NCBI GenBank assembly: GCA_943787535.1
Contig: CALSMU010000007.1
Coordinates: 143,071-207,070 of the forward strand
Source of the DNA: an uncultured Flavobacteriales bacterium
GTDB taxonomy: Bacteria > Bacteroidota > Bacteroidia > Flavobacteriales_D > Parvicellaceae
Length of the DNA: 64,000 bases
Reading direction: 5' to 3'
Both the position numbers and the translations under genes were made by a program. Below the pieces are notes generated by a model. It searched no databases. It was not told the DNA's origin and was given only the letters and a program-made list of their open reading frames with translations. The first letter of the stretch is position 1; each line of letters begins with the position of its first letter. Shown in pieces: positions 26,649 through 35,585 of this stretch.

Positions 26649-27871
26649 ATTGTAGGTTTTGTAAAAGTAAATTGGAGAATATGTTTCTTGACTTAGGATT
26701 TGCTCCTCCTTCAAATTCTTTTCTTTCTGCGGAGGATATGAAACAAGGAGAATTTCATTACCCATTGAAGGTTTACGTATGCGATGAATGTATGTTGGTT
26801 CAACTGGATGAATTTAAGAAAGCAACTGATATTTTTTCTGATGAATACGTTTATTTTTCTTCCATGTCAAGAAGTTGGTTAGCGCATTCAAAAAAATATA
26901 CGAACAAGATGATGAGTGAATTTGGAATTAATCAAAATTCACAAGTAATAGAAGTGGCTTCAAATGATGGCTACTTATTGCAGTATTTCAAAGAAAAAGG
27001 GGTGAGTGTTTTGGGTGTTGAGCCGACGGAGTCTACAGCGAAGGTGTCAAGGGAAAAGGGGATTGAAACGGTTATGGAGTTTTTTGGTGAAAAACTGGCT
27101 ACGGATTTAGTTGAGCAAGGAAAAAAGGCTGACCTCCTATTAGGAAATAATGTTTTAGCACATGTTCCCGATATTAATGATTTTGTGAAAGGTATTAAAA
27201 TCATTTTAAAAGAAGAGGGGGTTTTGACTATGGAATTTCCTCATTTGCTTCAATTAATAAAGCATAATCAGTTTGACACCATTTATCACGAACATTTCTC
27301 ATATTTATCTTTCACTACAGTTAATCAAATTTTTAAAAAACAAGGAATTGAGTTGTTTCACGTTGAAGAAATTTCCACTCATGGAGGTTCTATTCGAATA
27401 TTTGGAAAACATATAGAAGATTCATCAAGGGAAAGAAGAGAAAGTGTTAATCTCCTGCTTCAAAAAGAAAATGAAGCAGGAATCAATTCAATAGATTATT
27501 ATAAAAATTTCCAAAAAAGAGTGGAAAAGGTGAAATTTGAATTTCTACAATTCTTACTAAATGCAAAAGCTGAAGGAAAAAAAGTAGCTGCGTATGGGGC
27601 CGCAGCAAAAGGAAATACCTTATTGAATTATTCAGGAGTAAAAGCGGATATGATTGATTTTGTAGTTGATGCTGCACCTGTTAAACAGCATAAGTTTTTG
27701 CCTGGTAGTCATATTCCTGTTGTTGCTGAACATAAAATTAAAGAGTCCAAACCGGATTATATCATTATTTTTCCTTGGAATATAAAAGAAGAAATAATGT
27801 CTCAATTGGAGTATGTGAGGGAGTGGGAGGCTAAATTTGTTATTTTTATACCTGAAACTAGTTTTTTTTAA
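26645..27871 (+). CDS. Sugar C-methyltransferase (SAM-dependent, zinc-binding N-terminus)
   Basis: 408 residues with the three-part layout of nucleotide-sugar C-methyltransferases such as TylC3/NovU/EvaC. A zinc-binding N-terminus has CRFC near residue 3 and CDEC near residue 42. A SAM-binding domain follows (VIEVASNDGYLLQYFKEKGVSVLGVEPT, about 100-127). The C-terminal Rossmann-like domain has AAYGAAAKGNTLLNYSGV (about 316-333). Known members methylate C3 of 4-keto-6-deoxy sugars. Overlaps the epimerase by 4 bp and is followed with no gap by an acetyltransferase, so it belongs to the CDP-sugar branch. Confidence 0.9.
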   Translation: MNCRFCKSKLENMFLDLGFAPPSNSFLSAEDMKQGEFHYPLKVYVCDECMLVQLDEFKKATDIFSDEYVYFSSMSRSWLAHSKKYTNKMMSEFGINQNSQVIEVASNDGYLLQYFKEKGVSVLGVEPTESTAKVSREKGIETVMEFFGEKLATDLVEQGKKADLLLGNNVLAHVPDINDFVKGIKIILKEEGVLTMEFPHLLQLIKHNQFDTIYHEHFSYLSFTTVNQIFKKQGIELFHVEEISTHGGSIRIFGKHIEDSSRERRESVNLLLQKENEAGINSIDYYKNFQKRVEKVKFEFLQFLLNAKAEGKKVAAYGAAAKGNTLLNYSGVKADMIDFVVDAAPVKQHKFLPGSHIPVVAEHKIKESKPDYIIIFPWNIKEEIMSQLEYVREWEAKFVIFIPETSFF

Positions 27872-28363
27872 ATGGCAAACTTGTTCCATCATACGGTAAA
27901 AATTGCTACGTCCTCATCTATTGAAGTCTCCAGTCGAGGAACTGATACTATTATTGGAGAAAATTCAGTGATTGATGATTATGTTAAAATTAAGCATGTA
28001 GGGGGAAGCGGAGATATAAAAATAGGAAATCAGGTTTACATTAATTCAGGTTGCGTTTTATATTCTGGTAATGGCATTCAAATAGGTAATAATGTGTTAA
28101 TTGGTCCAAACTGTAATATTGTGCCATCAAATCATAATTTTTCATCTGATGATATTCCAATTCGAGAACAAGGGTTTCAAGAATCAAAAGGAGGAGTAGT
28201 TATTGAGGATGATGTTTGGTTAGGTGCTGGAGTAACTTTACTGGACGGCACAGTTATACGAGAAGGTTCTGTTATTGCTGCTAATTCTTTGGTGTTAGGT
28301 GAAACAGAGAGGTTCTCAGTGTATGCCGGAGTTCCTGCAAAAAAAATTAAATCTCGAATATGA
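27872..28363 (+). CDS. Hexapeptide-repeat O-acetyltransferase
   Basis: 163 residues built of left-handed beta-helix repeats (IGENSVIDDYVKIKHV, IKIGNQVYINSGC, IQIGNNVLIGPNCNI, VVIEDDVWLGAGVTLLDG, REGSVIAANSLV), ending VYAGVPAKKIKSRI. The catalytic His is probably in PSNHNFSS (about 88-95). Such proteins transfer acetyl from acetyl-CoA to sugar hydroxyls or amines. It abuts the C-methyltransferase and overlaps the following SDR gene by 4 bp, suggesting its acceptor is the same branched sugar; this is inference. Confidence 0.88.
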   Translation: MANLFHHTVKIATSSSIEVSSRGTDTIIGENSVIDDYVKIKHVGGSGDIKIGNQVYINSGCVLYSGNGIQIGNNVLIGPNCNIVPSNHNFSSDDIPIREQGFQESKGGVVIEDDVWLGAGVTLLDGTVIREGSVIAANSLVLGETERFSVYAGVPAKKIKSRI

Positions 28364-29166
28364 AATTTACAATTTTAGGAGCTTCTGGATTTATGGGTTC
28401 TAATTTGGTTAGATATCTTGAACAAAAAGGTGTTGAATGTTTTTGCCCTGAAAGAGATTATCAATATACAAAGAAGGAAGACCTGGGGCACGTTGTTTAT
28501 TGTATTGGAATGACATCAGATTTTCGCTTCAAACCAGTTGAAACAATTGAAGCACATGTTTGTAAATTAAATCAAGTGTTAAATAATAGTTTATTTTCGT
28601 CGTTTCTATATTTATCCTCTACGAGAGTATATAATGGTTGCGTCTCAGGTGATGAGTCCTCATGTTTGATTGTTAATCCTAATGATTTTAGTGATTTATA
28701 CAATATTTCAAAAATAATGGGAGAATCAGTTTGTTTGTCAAAAGAAAATGAAAAAATTCGTGTAGCAAGATTATCAAATGTGGTTGGAGATGATTTTAAT
28801 TCTGGTAATTTTCTCTTTTCGCTCATAAAAGAAGCGGTAGATACAGGAGAAATTAATTTACATCAATCAGCAAACATAGAAAGAGATTATATAAATTTAA
28901 ATGATGCAGTTCATGTAATTGAAAATATTGTATTGAATGGAAAAAATAGATTATACAATGTTGCATCAGGACATAATGTGTCAAATGCAGACGTTATCAA
29001 TCAAATTAAAAGGATTACTGGTTGTGAGGTATATATAAAAAGCGAAATTGAAAGACTCTCTTTTCCGATAATTAATAATGAAAAGATAGTAAATGAGTTT
29101 TCATTTCAATCCAAAATAATTTTGGATGAAATAGCAAATTTGATAAACACCTATCAAATAAATTAG
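28360..29166 (+). CDS. NAD(P)-dependent sugar epimerase/reductase (SDR family)
   Basis: 268 residues. It has a Rossmann N-terminus (KFTILGASGFMGSNLVRYLEQKG, GxxGxxG pattern at about 7-13), a Ser-rich FLYLSSTRVYNG region and a catalytic YNISK (about 112-116) in LYNISKIMGES. In position behind rfbF-rfbG-epimerase-methyltransferase it would be the 4-ketoreductase finishing the CDP-sugar. The alternatives are an epimerase or a dehydratase, since SDR sequences alone rarely show which. Confidence 0.82.
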   Translation: MKFTILGASGFMGSNLVRYLEQKGVECFCPERDYQYTKKEDLGHVVYCIGMTSDFRFKPVETIEAHVCKLNQVLNNSLFSSFLYLSSTRVYNGCVSGDESSCLIVNPNDFSDLYNISKIMGESVCLSKENEKIRVARLSNVVGDDFNSGNFLFSLIKEAVDTGEINLHQSANIERDYINLNDAVHVIENIVLNGKNRLYNVASGHNVSNADVINQIKRITGCEVYIKSEIERLSFPIINNEKIVNEFSFQSKIILDEIANLINTYQIN

Positions 29167-29170
29167 AATA

Positions 29171-29923
29171 ATGATACAAATAGACGAAAAGAATAGTGTT
29201 GTAATCAAGGATGGAATACAATATGACATTGGAAGCTCAGAGGCATTTAAAATCATTTCTGAAATGTGGATACGCTCTGGGTGGGATGCTAAATATGTCT
29301 ATTCTTTTGCATGGATGGGTAGACCGATTATTCAATTGCCAGAAGATATGGTGCGGACACAGGAGGTTATATACACTATACAGCCAGATGTAATTATTGA
29401 AACAGGTGTTGCTCATGGAGGATCGTTGATATATTATGCTTCATTGTGCAAGGCAATGGAAAAAGGAAAAATAGTAGGAATAGATATTGAAATTAGACCG
29501 CATAATAGAAAAGCGATTGAGGAGCACTTGATGTTTCCGTATATTTCTTTGATAGAAGGAAGTTCAATTGATGAAAAGATTGTCATAGAGGCAAATAACC
29601 ATATTTCTGCGGGAGATGTAGTGATGGTTCTTTTAGATTCTAATCATACTTATGATCATGTTTTAGCAGAGTTAAGAGCATACTCTAGGATGGTGACAAT
29701 TGGATCTTATATCGTTGCGACTGATGGAATAATGGAGAATGTTGTTGGAGCTCCAAGAACAAATCCAGACTGGATAACAAATAATCCTAAAAAAGCACTG
29801 GAACAATTTATAAAAGAAAATGATAGTTTTATTATTGAAGAACCTGCTTTTCCGTTTAATGAAGGTGAAATAACCGAAAGAGTTACCTATTGGCCTAGTG
29901 CATTTATTAAAAGAATAAAATAG
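29171..29923 (+). CDS. CmcI-type O-methyltransferase (cephalosporin hydroxylase/rhamnosyl O-methyltransferase family)
   Basis: 250 residues. The SAM-binding core IIETGVAHGGSLIYYASL (about 76-93) and GKIVGIDIEIRP (about 99-110), followed by VVMVLLDSNHTYDHVLAELRAY (about 151-172), are typical of the CmcI family. Family members O-methylate sugars such as rhamnose in glycolipids, or antibiotics. N-terminal WIRSGWDAKYVYSFAWMGRPIIQLPEDM is also characteristic. It predicts an O-methyl group on the glycan. Spaced 4 bp after the SDR gene and 5 bp before a glycosyltransferase. Confidence 0.85.
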   Translation: MIQIDEKNSVVIKDGIQYDIGSSEAFKIISEMWIRSGWDAKYVYSFAWMGRPIIQLPEDMVRTQEVIYTIQPDVIIETGVAHGGSLIYYASLCKAMEKGKIVGIDIEIRPHNRKAIEEHLMFPYISLIEGSSIDEKIVIEANNHISAGDVVMVLLDSNHTYDHVLAELRAYSRMVTIGSYIVATDGIMENVVGAPRTNPDWITNNPKKALEQFIKENDSFIIEEPAFPFNEGEITERVTYWPSAFIKRIK

Positions 29924-29928
29924 TTGTA

Positions 29929-30876
29929 ATGGAAAAACCTCTTGTGTCTGTAGGTATCCCAACGTATGATGAGGGAAAATTTATTATTGATACAATTGAA
30001 TCAGTATTGTCTCAAACGTATAATAATATTGAGTTAATTATTTCAGATAATTGCTCGACAGATGACACAACTCAAAAAGTAAAGGAAATACAAGTGAAAT
30101 ATCCTGAGGTCCGACTGGTGGAACAAAAAAAAAATATTGGGGCAATTCAGAATTTTAATTTTGTAAAAGAAGAGGCTACAGGAGACTACTTTATGTGGCT
30201 GGGCGGTCATGATATCATATTGCCTAACTATGTTGAAAAATGTCTTGCTTTATTTGAGAAAAACAGTGAATTGATTCTTGTTTATTCAAAAGCAAAATTC
30301 TTTTCTCAAAATAAAGAATCTTACCAAAACAGAGATGCTCATGCAGATTTGAAAACTATTGGTTTAGCCCCTGTCAATAGAGCGATGAAAGTTCTAAACC
30401 CTAATTTATGTACAGCTATTCATGGTGTTTTTGATACAAAAAAAGGGAAGACTAATTTATTGCATAATATTCCCATTGGACCCGATAATGTGTTTTTGTT
30501 TGAAATTGCCCTATTAGGAGAATTCGATGAAGTGAATGATTACTTATATTTCCGAAGAGAGATAAGGGAAAAAGAAACGGATGAACAAAGACTTAAAAGA
30601 TATAAGGAAATATATTCGTTACAATGCAAAAATCCTTATGATAGTCTCAAGTTTGAACTTTTAAAAGTTGTTAAGGATTCGAAACTTTCTAGTATAGAAA
30701 AGAAGGTGTTGTCTTCAATGTTATTTGATGTTTTTTTAAAACAGATTAAAGATCGAAAACAATTAAAACAGCATTTAAAAAAAGTGTGTGGGAATAGCAG
30801 GGAAATTGCGCATATAGATAAAGTGTCTTTTTATCATCTGATATTAAAATTAAGATATAAAATTTTAAGAAAGTAA
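29929..30876 (+). CDS. Family 2 glycosyltransferase
   Basis: 315 residues with a GT-A fold N-terminus: VSVGIPTYDEGKFIIDTIESVLSQTYNNIELIISDNCSTDDT (about 5-46). At the position where GT2 enzymes carry a DxD metal-binding motif, the sequence is MWLGGHDIILPNYV, so the motif is GGHD with only one acidic residue. Known active families with xHD exist, so it may still function. The C-terminal third is basic and helical. Sugar specificity cannot be predicted. It is inside the tightly packed operon. Confidence 0.85.
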   Translation: MEKPLVSVGIPTYDEGKFIIDTIESVLSQTYNNIELIISDNCSTDDTTQKVKEIQVKYPEVRLVEQKKNIGAIQNFNFVKEEATGDYFMWLGGHDIILPNYVEKCLALFEKNSELILVYSKAKFFSQNKESYQNRDAHADLKTIGLAPVNRAMKVLNPNLCTAIHGVFDTKKGKTNLLHNIPIGPDNVFLFEIALLGEFDEVNDYLYFRREIREKETDEQRLKRYKEIYSLQCKNPYDSLKFELLKVVKDSKLSSIEKKVLSSMLFDVFLKQIKDRKQLKQHLKKVCGNSREIAHIDKVSFYHLILKLRYKILRK

Positions 30877-30879
30877 TTT

Positions 30880-31773
30880 ATGATATCCATAATCATCCCA
30901 GTAAAAAACAGGGTGGATGAACTTAAAAGAGCCATTAATTCGGTTCTAAGTCAATCCACTAAACATGATTATGAAATAATAGTAATTGATGATAAGTCCG
31001 ATAGGGATATTAAATCAGTTGTAGAAAACTATAAAGACTTAAGACTTGTTTACATTTTAAACGATAAAGATATCAGCAATGCAAATGTCTGCAGAAATTT
31101 AGGTTTTAATCTAGCCAAAGGAGATTATATAGCTATGCTAGATTCTGATGATGAATGGCTACCAAACCATTTAGAACAAAAAATTAAATTTTTAGAAGAA
31201 AATAACTGTGAAGGAGTTTTTGGGAGCTATTATATTGATGATACAGTTGATAAAAAAGATGTAATTAGTCGTTCCTTTAAGAAAGGAGAAGTTATGATAA
31301 ACTATCTATTGTCAGATGGTAGGGCAGCTACACCAACGCAAGTTTATAAAACATATGCTGCAAAGTCGATTATGTGGGACGAGGCGTTATTGCGTCACCA
31401 AGATTTTGATTTTAGTATACGATTTGCAGAAAAATACTCATTTTTACCCAGTAATGAAGTAACGTGTATAGTCCATTGGGGAAAAGGAGAGAAACGTTTG
31501 GAAGATTTAGATTCTCAAATTCGATTTATTAAAAAGCATAAAGAGAAAATACTGCCGAGATTATATAATGATTACCACTCTAAGATTTATCTGAGCTTAC
31601 GAAAAAGAAAAGACGTTGGAGCTGAGTTTATTGATTATTTTAAAAAGCAAAGTTCTTCTTATATTCATGATATGACTTTGAATGAGTTTTTAGCTCTTTA
31701 TAAAGAGGAGAAAGGCAAAATTGGCAGGTCCTTTTTAAGGTTTAAATATTTAGTAAAAACCTTATTCAATTAA
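30880..31773 (+). CDS. Family 2 glycosyltransferase
   Basis: 297 residues with ISIIIPVKNRVDELKRAINSVLSQ (about 2-25), YEIIVIDDKSDRD, and a full metal-binding motif in IAMLDSDDEWLPNHL (about 87-101). WDEALLRHQDFDFSIR (about 167-182) matches the acceptor-side acidic region of the family. The protein is soluble, with a basic C-terminus that may touch the membrane. The transferred sugar is unknown. Confidence 0.9.
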   Translation: MISIIIPVKNRVDELKRAINSVLSQSTKHDYEIIVIDDKSDRDIKSVVENYKDLRLVYILNDKDISNANVCRNLGFNLAKGDYIAMLDSDDEWLPNHLEQKIKFLEENNCEGVFGSYYIDDTVDKKDVISRSFKKGEVMINYLLSDGRAATPTQVYKTYAAKSIMWDEALLRHQDFDFSIRFAEKYSFLPSNEVTCIVHWGKGEKRLEDLDSQIRFIKKHKEKILPRLYNDYHSKIYLSLRKRKDVGAEFIDYFKKQSSSYIHDMTLNEFLALYKEEKGKIGRSFLRFKYLVKTLFN

Positions 31774-31785
31774 TATTAGTGTAGT

Positions 31786-33006
31786 TTGAAAAACAAAAAC
31801 CTCATATTATTTACTCATGGCTTTCCATATGGTAAAGGTGAGCAGTTTTTGGAAACTGAAATTAATATTTTGTCATTATCTTTCGATTACATTTTAATAT
31901 ACCCAATATCACTTGAAGGAGAAAAAAGAGATATTCCGAAAAATGTTGAAGTGAAATATTTTGAGAGAGGGAGTAAATTCTCTATCAAATGGTTGATAAT
32001 CAGAAAATGGAAAGTTATTTTTAAAGTATTCATTTTGGAGTTTTTTCACACTACTAGAAAAAGGTTTTATAAAAAAAAGAAATTCTATTATTTGGATAGT
32101 TTATTTGGCAAAATTAATGATGCTGAAAAACTTGAAAAAGAGTTAGGTCAATATGATTTTAAACGTAGCTTGGTTTATTCATATTGGTTTGGGCCATGGG
32201 GCGACTTGTTAGCAATTATTAATTCTTTTGGAATAGGGAGAATGCACTTTGTGACTCGAATTCATGGTCATGATTATGATATTGATAGAAGAATGGAGGG
32301 ATTTATCCCTTTTAGGAAATTCTGTATGAATAATACAGGGGATGTTGTTTCTGTTTCAAGTTATGGTAAAAATAGGATAAATAGCGAGTTTCCAAAATTT
32401 AAAAATATTTTTGTTTCAAGGCTAGGGGTGAGGGACTTAGGAGATAATCCTTATGAAAAGAATGACGTATTTCACATTGTTTCATGTTCATCACTTATTC
32501 CTTTAAAAAGGGTTCATCTATTAATTGAGATAATAAACAAACTATCAATTAACAAAATAAAGTGGACGCATTTTGGTGATGGCCCCTTAATGAAAGACAT
32601 TCTAGAAAGAAGCAATAAGCTTTCTGTTAATATAATAGTGGACTTAAAAGGGTTTGTGTCAAATAATGAAATAATTAATTTTTATAAAATGAATTCAATT
32701 GATTTGTTTGTTAATGTCAGCGAACATGAAGGGATTCCGGTGTCTATTATGGAGGCAATTAGTTTTGGGATACCCAGTGTTGGATGCGAAATAGGCGGTA
32801 TTCCAGAGATAGTAACCAAGGAGTCAGGAATTCTATTAGAAAAGGATTTTGAAATAGAGAAAGCTGCAAATTTATTTGAAGACTTTAGTAATATGTCAAA
32901 AGTTGAATCAGTCAATTTCAGAAAGAGAACAAAGCTATTTTGGAAAAAGTATTATAATGCTGAAGAAAATTATGTCGAATTTTCTAAAAATTTTCTAAAG
33001 AGTTGA
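31786..33006 (+). CDS. Family 4 glycosyltransferase
   Basis: 406 residues with the GT-B fold. The N-terminal LILFTHGFPYGKGEQFLETEINILS (about 5-29) is common in polysaccharide glycosyltransferases of Bacteroidota, and the C-terminal EHEGIPVSIMEAISFGIPSVGCEIGGIPE (about 314-342) holds the EX7E retaining motif. Start is TTG at 31786, the only candidate ahead of the conserved LILFTHG strand. It overlaps the next gene in a TGATG arrangement. Acceptor and donor unknown. Confidence 0.9.
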   Translation: MKNKNLILFTHGFPYGKGEQFLETEINILSLSFDYILIYPISLEGEKRDIPKNVEVKYFERGSKFSIKWLIIRKWKVIFKVFILEFFHTTRKRFYKKKKFYYLDSLFGKINDAEKLEKELGQYDFKRSLVYSYWFGPWGDLLAIINSFGIGRMHFVTRIHGHDYDIDRRMEGFIPFRKFCMNNTGDVVSVSSYGKNRINSEFPKFKNIFVSRLGVRDLGDNPYEKNDVFHIVSCSSLIPLKRVHLLIEIINKLSINKIKWTHFGDGPLMKDILERSNKLSVNIIVDLKGFVSNNEIINFYKMNSIDLFVNVSEHEGIPVSIMEAISFGIPSVGCEIGGIPEIVTKESGILLEKDFEIEKAANLFEDFSNMSKVESVNFRKRTKLFWKKYYNAEENYVEFSKNFLKS

Positions 33007-34160
33007 TGAAAAGAGTTGCTATATACCTTTCTGGTGTTCATGACATTTCTGGTGGCGGCGGTGCCGAGCGATTTTTTGCAGATTTATTTTCAATCTATCA
33101 AAATCACCAAAACAGAAAATTTGAGTTATTTTTCTTTTGTGATGAATCCACTTTCAATTCATTACAGAAGGTAGGTAAGCTGCAAGAAATTAAAAATGTT
33201 GTTTTACTAAAAAACATTTCCAATCGTTTTAAAAAGAAGTTAGAAAATATTGATTTTAAAGGAAAACTAAAGAAATATAAAATTGATATTGTGCATTGTG
33301 CAAACTATGGGCGGCAGGATTTTGACAGGTTATATGGTTTGGGAAATAAAAAGATACTGAAGGTGTTGAATATTGTGGACTGCCAAGTTCCTTATGTCTT
33401 AAACAATGAAAAAGATTCAAGATATTCTGTTTACAAAGAGAGGTATATTGAACAGCCTAAAAAAATACAGTTTGACGGCGTTTTTTCTTGGTACGAAAAG
33501 TTTATACAGTTTTTTAGGCAGGAGAATCATTATGCATGGAAACCATTGATGCATAATATTCATTCTCGGTTTACGGATACAAGTAAGTTTAAACCGTCAT
33601 TGAATAAAGTCAATGTAATTGTATTTGCCAGTAGAATGCATTTCCAAAAACGTCCAGATTGGTTCATCAAAGCAATTTCGATTTTAAAAAAAGAGAACTT
33701 TACTGAATTAACTAATTGGAAATTCCATTTTTTAGGTGATGGGGATTTGTCAAAAGAAATGGAAGAATTAATTATTACTGAAGGACTTGAAAACCTTATG
33801 GAAAGAAAACACTCGGGAGATTTGTCTACCATTTATCCATATACTTCTTGTTATGTGTCGACACAAGACTTTGAAAATTTCCCATCTTTAAGTATGATGG
33901 AAGCAATGGCTTGTGGTAATGCGATAATTTCAAGGAATGTAGGTCAAACTAGTTTAATGGTTAAAGACGAACAAAATGGTCTTTTATTAAAAGAAGATAC
34001 TCCTGAAGGGTTGGCTGAAATGCTTAAAAAGTACATTAAGTCATCTGATGAGCAACATTTGTCAATGCAAAAGGAGAGTATTCGAATTGTAGAAGAAGTT
34101 CACACGTCTTCCTCGTTTATCTCACAGATTGAAGGTTTTTGGATAAATTTGTCATTATGA
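33006..34160 (+). CDS. Family 4 glycosyltransferase
   Basis: 384 residues from the ATG at 33006, which overlaps the previous TGA stop. A GT-B enzyme: an N-terminal GGGGAERFFADLF (about 17-29) glycine loop, then KVNVIVFASRMHFQKRPDWFIKAI (about 198-221) and a C-terminal FENFPSLSMMEAMACGNAIISRNVGQTSLM containing the EX7E-type acidic pair. It fits the mobile GT4 pattern for retaining transferases. Its last codon overlaps an ATG at 34157 that opens only a short 27-codon frame. Confidence 0.9.
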   Translation: MKRVAIYLSGVHDISGGGGAERFFADLFSIYQNHQNRKFELFFFCDESTFNSLQKVGKLQEIKNVVLLKNISNRFKKKLENIDFKGKLKKYKIDIVHCANYGRQDFDRLYGLGNKKILKVLNIVDCQVPYVLNNEKDSRYSVYKERYIEQPKKIQFDGVFSWYEKFIQFFRQENHYAWKPLMHNIHSRFTDTSKFKPSLNKVNVIVFASRMHFQKRPDWFIKAISILKKENFTELTNWKFHFLGDGDLSKEMEELIITEGLENLMERKHSGDLSTIYPYTSCYVSTQDFENFPSLSMMEAMACGNAIISRNVGQTSLMVKDEQNGLLLKEDTPEGLAEMLKKYIKSSDEQHLSMQKESIRIVEEVHTSSSFISQIEGFWINLSL

Positions 34161-34333
34161 AAACGGAGTTAAATTATTTTGAGCTAAACCTTAATTTGAA
34201 ACTTGGCTTATTTTATAACGTTGACGAGAAGGGATGCTGAGTTGAATATTTATTTTAATTTTGTTAGAGTTCCAGCAAAATCTTTAAAATTAGGTTCTGT
34301 TTATTTTAATTTCTAGTTTCAAATTATACCAAT
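34161..34333. other. Non-coding spacer before the broken glycosyltransferase
   Basis: This 173-bp AT-rich spacer interrupts an otherwise tightly packed operon. An ATG at 34157 overlaps the previous stop but gives only 27 codons before TGA. No promoter, terminator or recognisable protein match is seen. It may be a remnant of a decayed gene. Confidence 0.4.
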
Positions 34334-35540
34334 ATGAATCGATGCTTTTTTCTTTATGGATCATTTGGGCGCAACTTTTGTCCAGGATGAAATTATTAAA
34401 GTTGCAGCTAGTTTTCAGAGAGGTTGTCATAATAACGGAAGATTCCCATCGTTATGATTTTCCCAGAAACGTAAGAACATTTGTGTTACCCAATGTCTCC
34501 AAGAAAAATAAAATAACAGTTTTGTTAAAATCCTTTTGGACAATCCATTCAATATTGATTTCAGACCTTTTTTCTAAAGGAACCTCTTTTTCTTACCTCA
34601 AACAGTATTTTATTAGGCAAAGCTATTTAATAAAGTACCTAAGTCTCAGTAGAAGAATGAAATCCGTTTATAATTTTGGTAAAAACGATGTGTTATATGC
34701 ATTTTTCACCTACAACAATGCTGTTTTACCCGTGTTATTGGCAAGAAATTCAACTGTAGGTTTATCACTTGCACACATGGGAGAGACTTGTACGAAGAAT
34801 TAGAACCCGTTACAAGGAAATTGGCTTTTAGGGATTATATTTTTTCCAATGCCAGCGCCATTTTAAGCGTATCCAAAAAAGGGAAAGAATATTTACAAGG
34901 TATATTTCCCAAATACAATGGTAAGATGCTAACCTACTATTTAGGAACTAAAAAACTAGATAATCAGCGTAATTCACAAGTTGAGAATGATAAATTGGTG
35001 ATAGTTAGCTGTGCCAATATTATGACAAGTAACATAAAGCGAATTGAATTGATTCCTTCTCTTCTCATCCAACTGGCAAAACATACAGACAGAAAAATAG
35101 AATGGGTGCATTTTGGAAATTATGATTTTCAATTCAATAAATTACTTGAAATAGAACTTGAAAATAAAGCGTTGAAAGAAAGTAATCAAATAACTATAAC
35201 CTTTAAGGGGCCTACAGAAAACCCGGAAATTCTATACTACTATGCTTCCAAACCAGTTTCTTTATTCTTAAGCGTTAGCAGCTCTGAAGGGTTGCCCTTC
35301 TCAATGATGGAAGCAAGTTCTTATGGAATACCAATTATTTGTACAGATGTAGGAGGATGTAAAGAGATTACAAATAAAGATTTATTATTGCCTGCAAATT
35401 TCACTGAGAGTGATTTTATAAAGGTTTACAAGCGGTTTATTCAAGATGAAAATAAATACAGAGATGAAGCATTTAATTTTTGGGAAAATGGATTTAGGAG
35501 TGAAATCTCATTGGAGAAATTTAAAAGATTAGTCCAATGA
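34334..35540 (+). pseudogene. Family 4 glycosyltransferase broken by several small insertions
   Basis: Three frames together give one GT4 protein. The start ATG at 34334 encodes NRCFFLYGS before the frame is lost. Frame two encodes GATFVQDEIIKVAASF (about 34365-34415). Frame three encodes VVIITEDSHRYDFPRNVRT... up to LSLAH and a TAG at 34801. The last frame, from about 34785, encodes GRDLYEELEP through VSSSEGLPFSMMEASSYGIPIICTDVGGCKEI to 35538. Removing a duplicated CA near 34775 rejoins LSLAHGRDLYEEL, a conserved family stretch, and removing a G near 34422 joins ASFQR to VVIIT. The first joint is less certain. No intact gene product is expected unless the sequence is wrong. Confidence 0.75.
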
Positions 35541-35585
35541 TAAAGTTTCTTAAAATTTGTAAACTATTAATACTTTAACTGCGAT

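Noticed and set aside
34157..34240. Short frame starting with an ATG overlapping the previous stop
   Set aside because: Only 27 codons before TGA, no match to any family and no continuation in other frames that I could follow.
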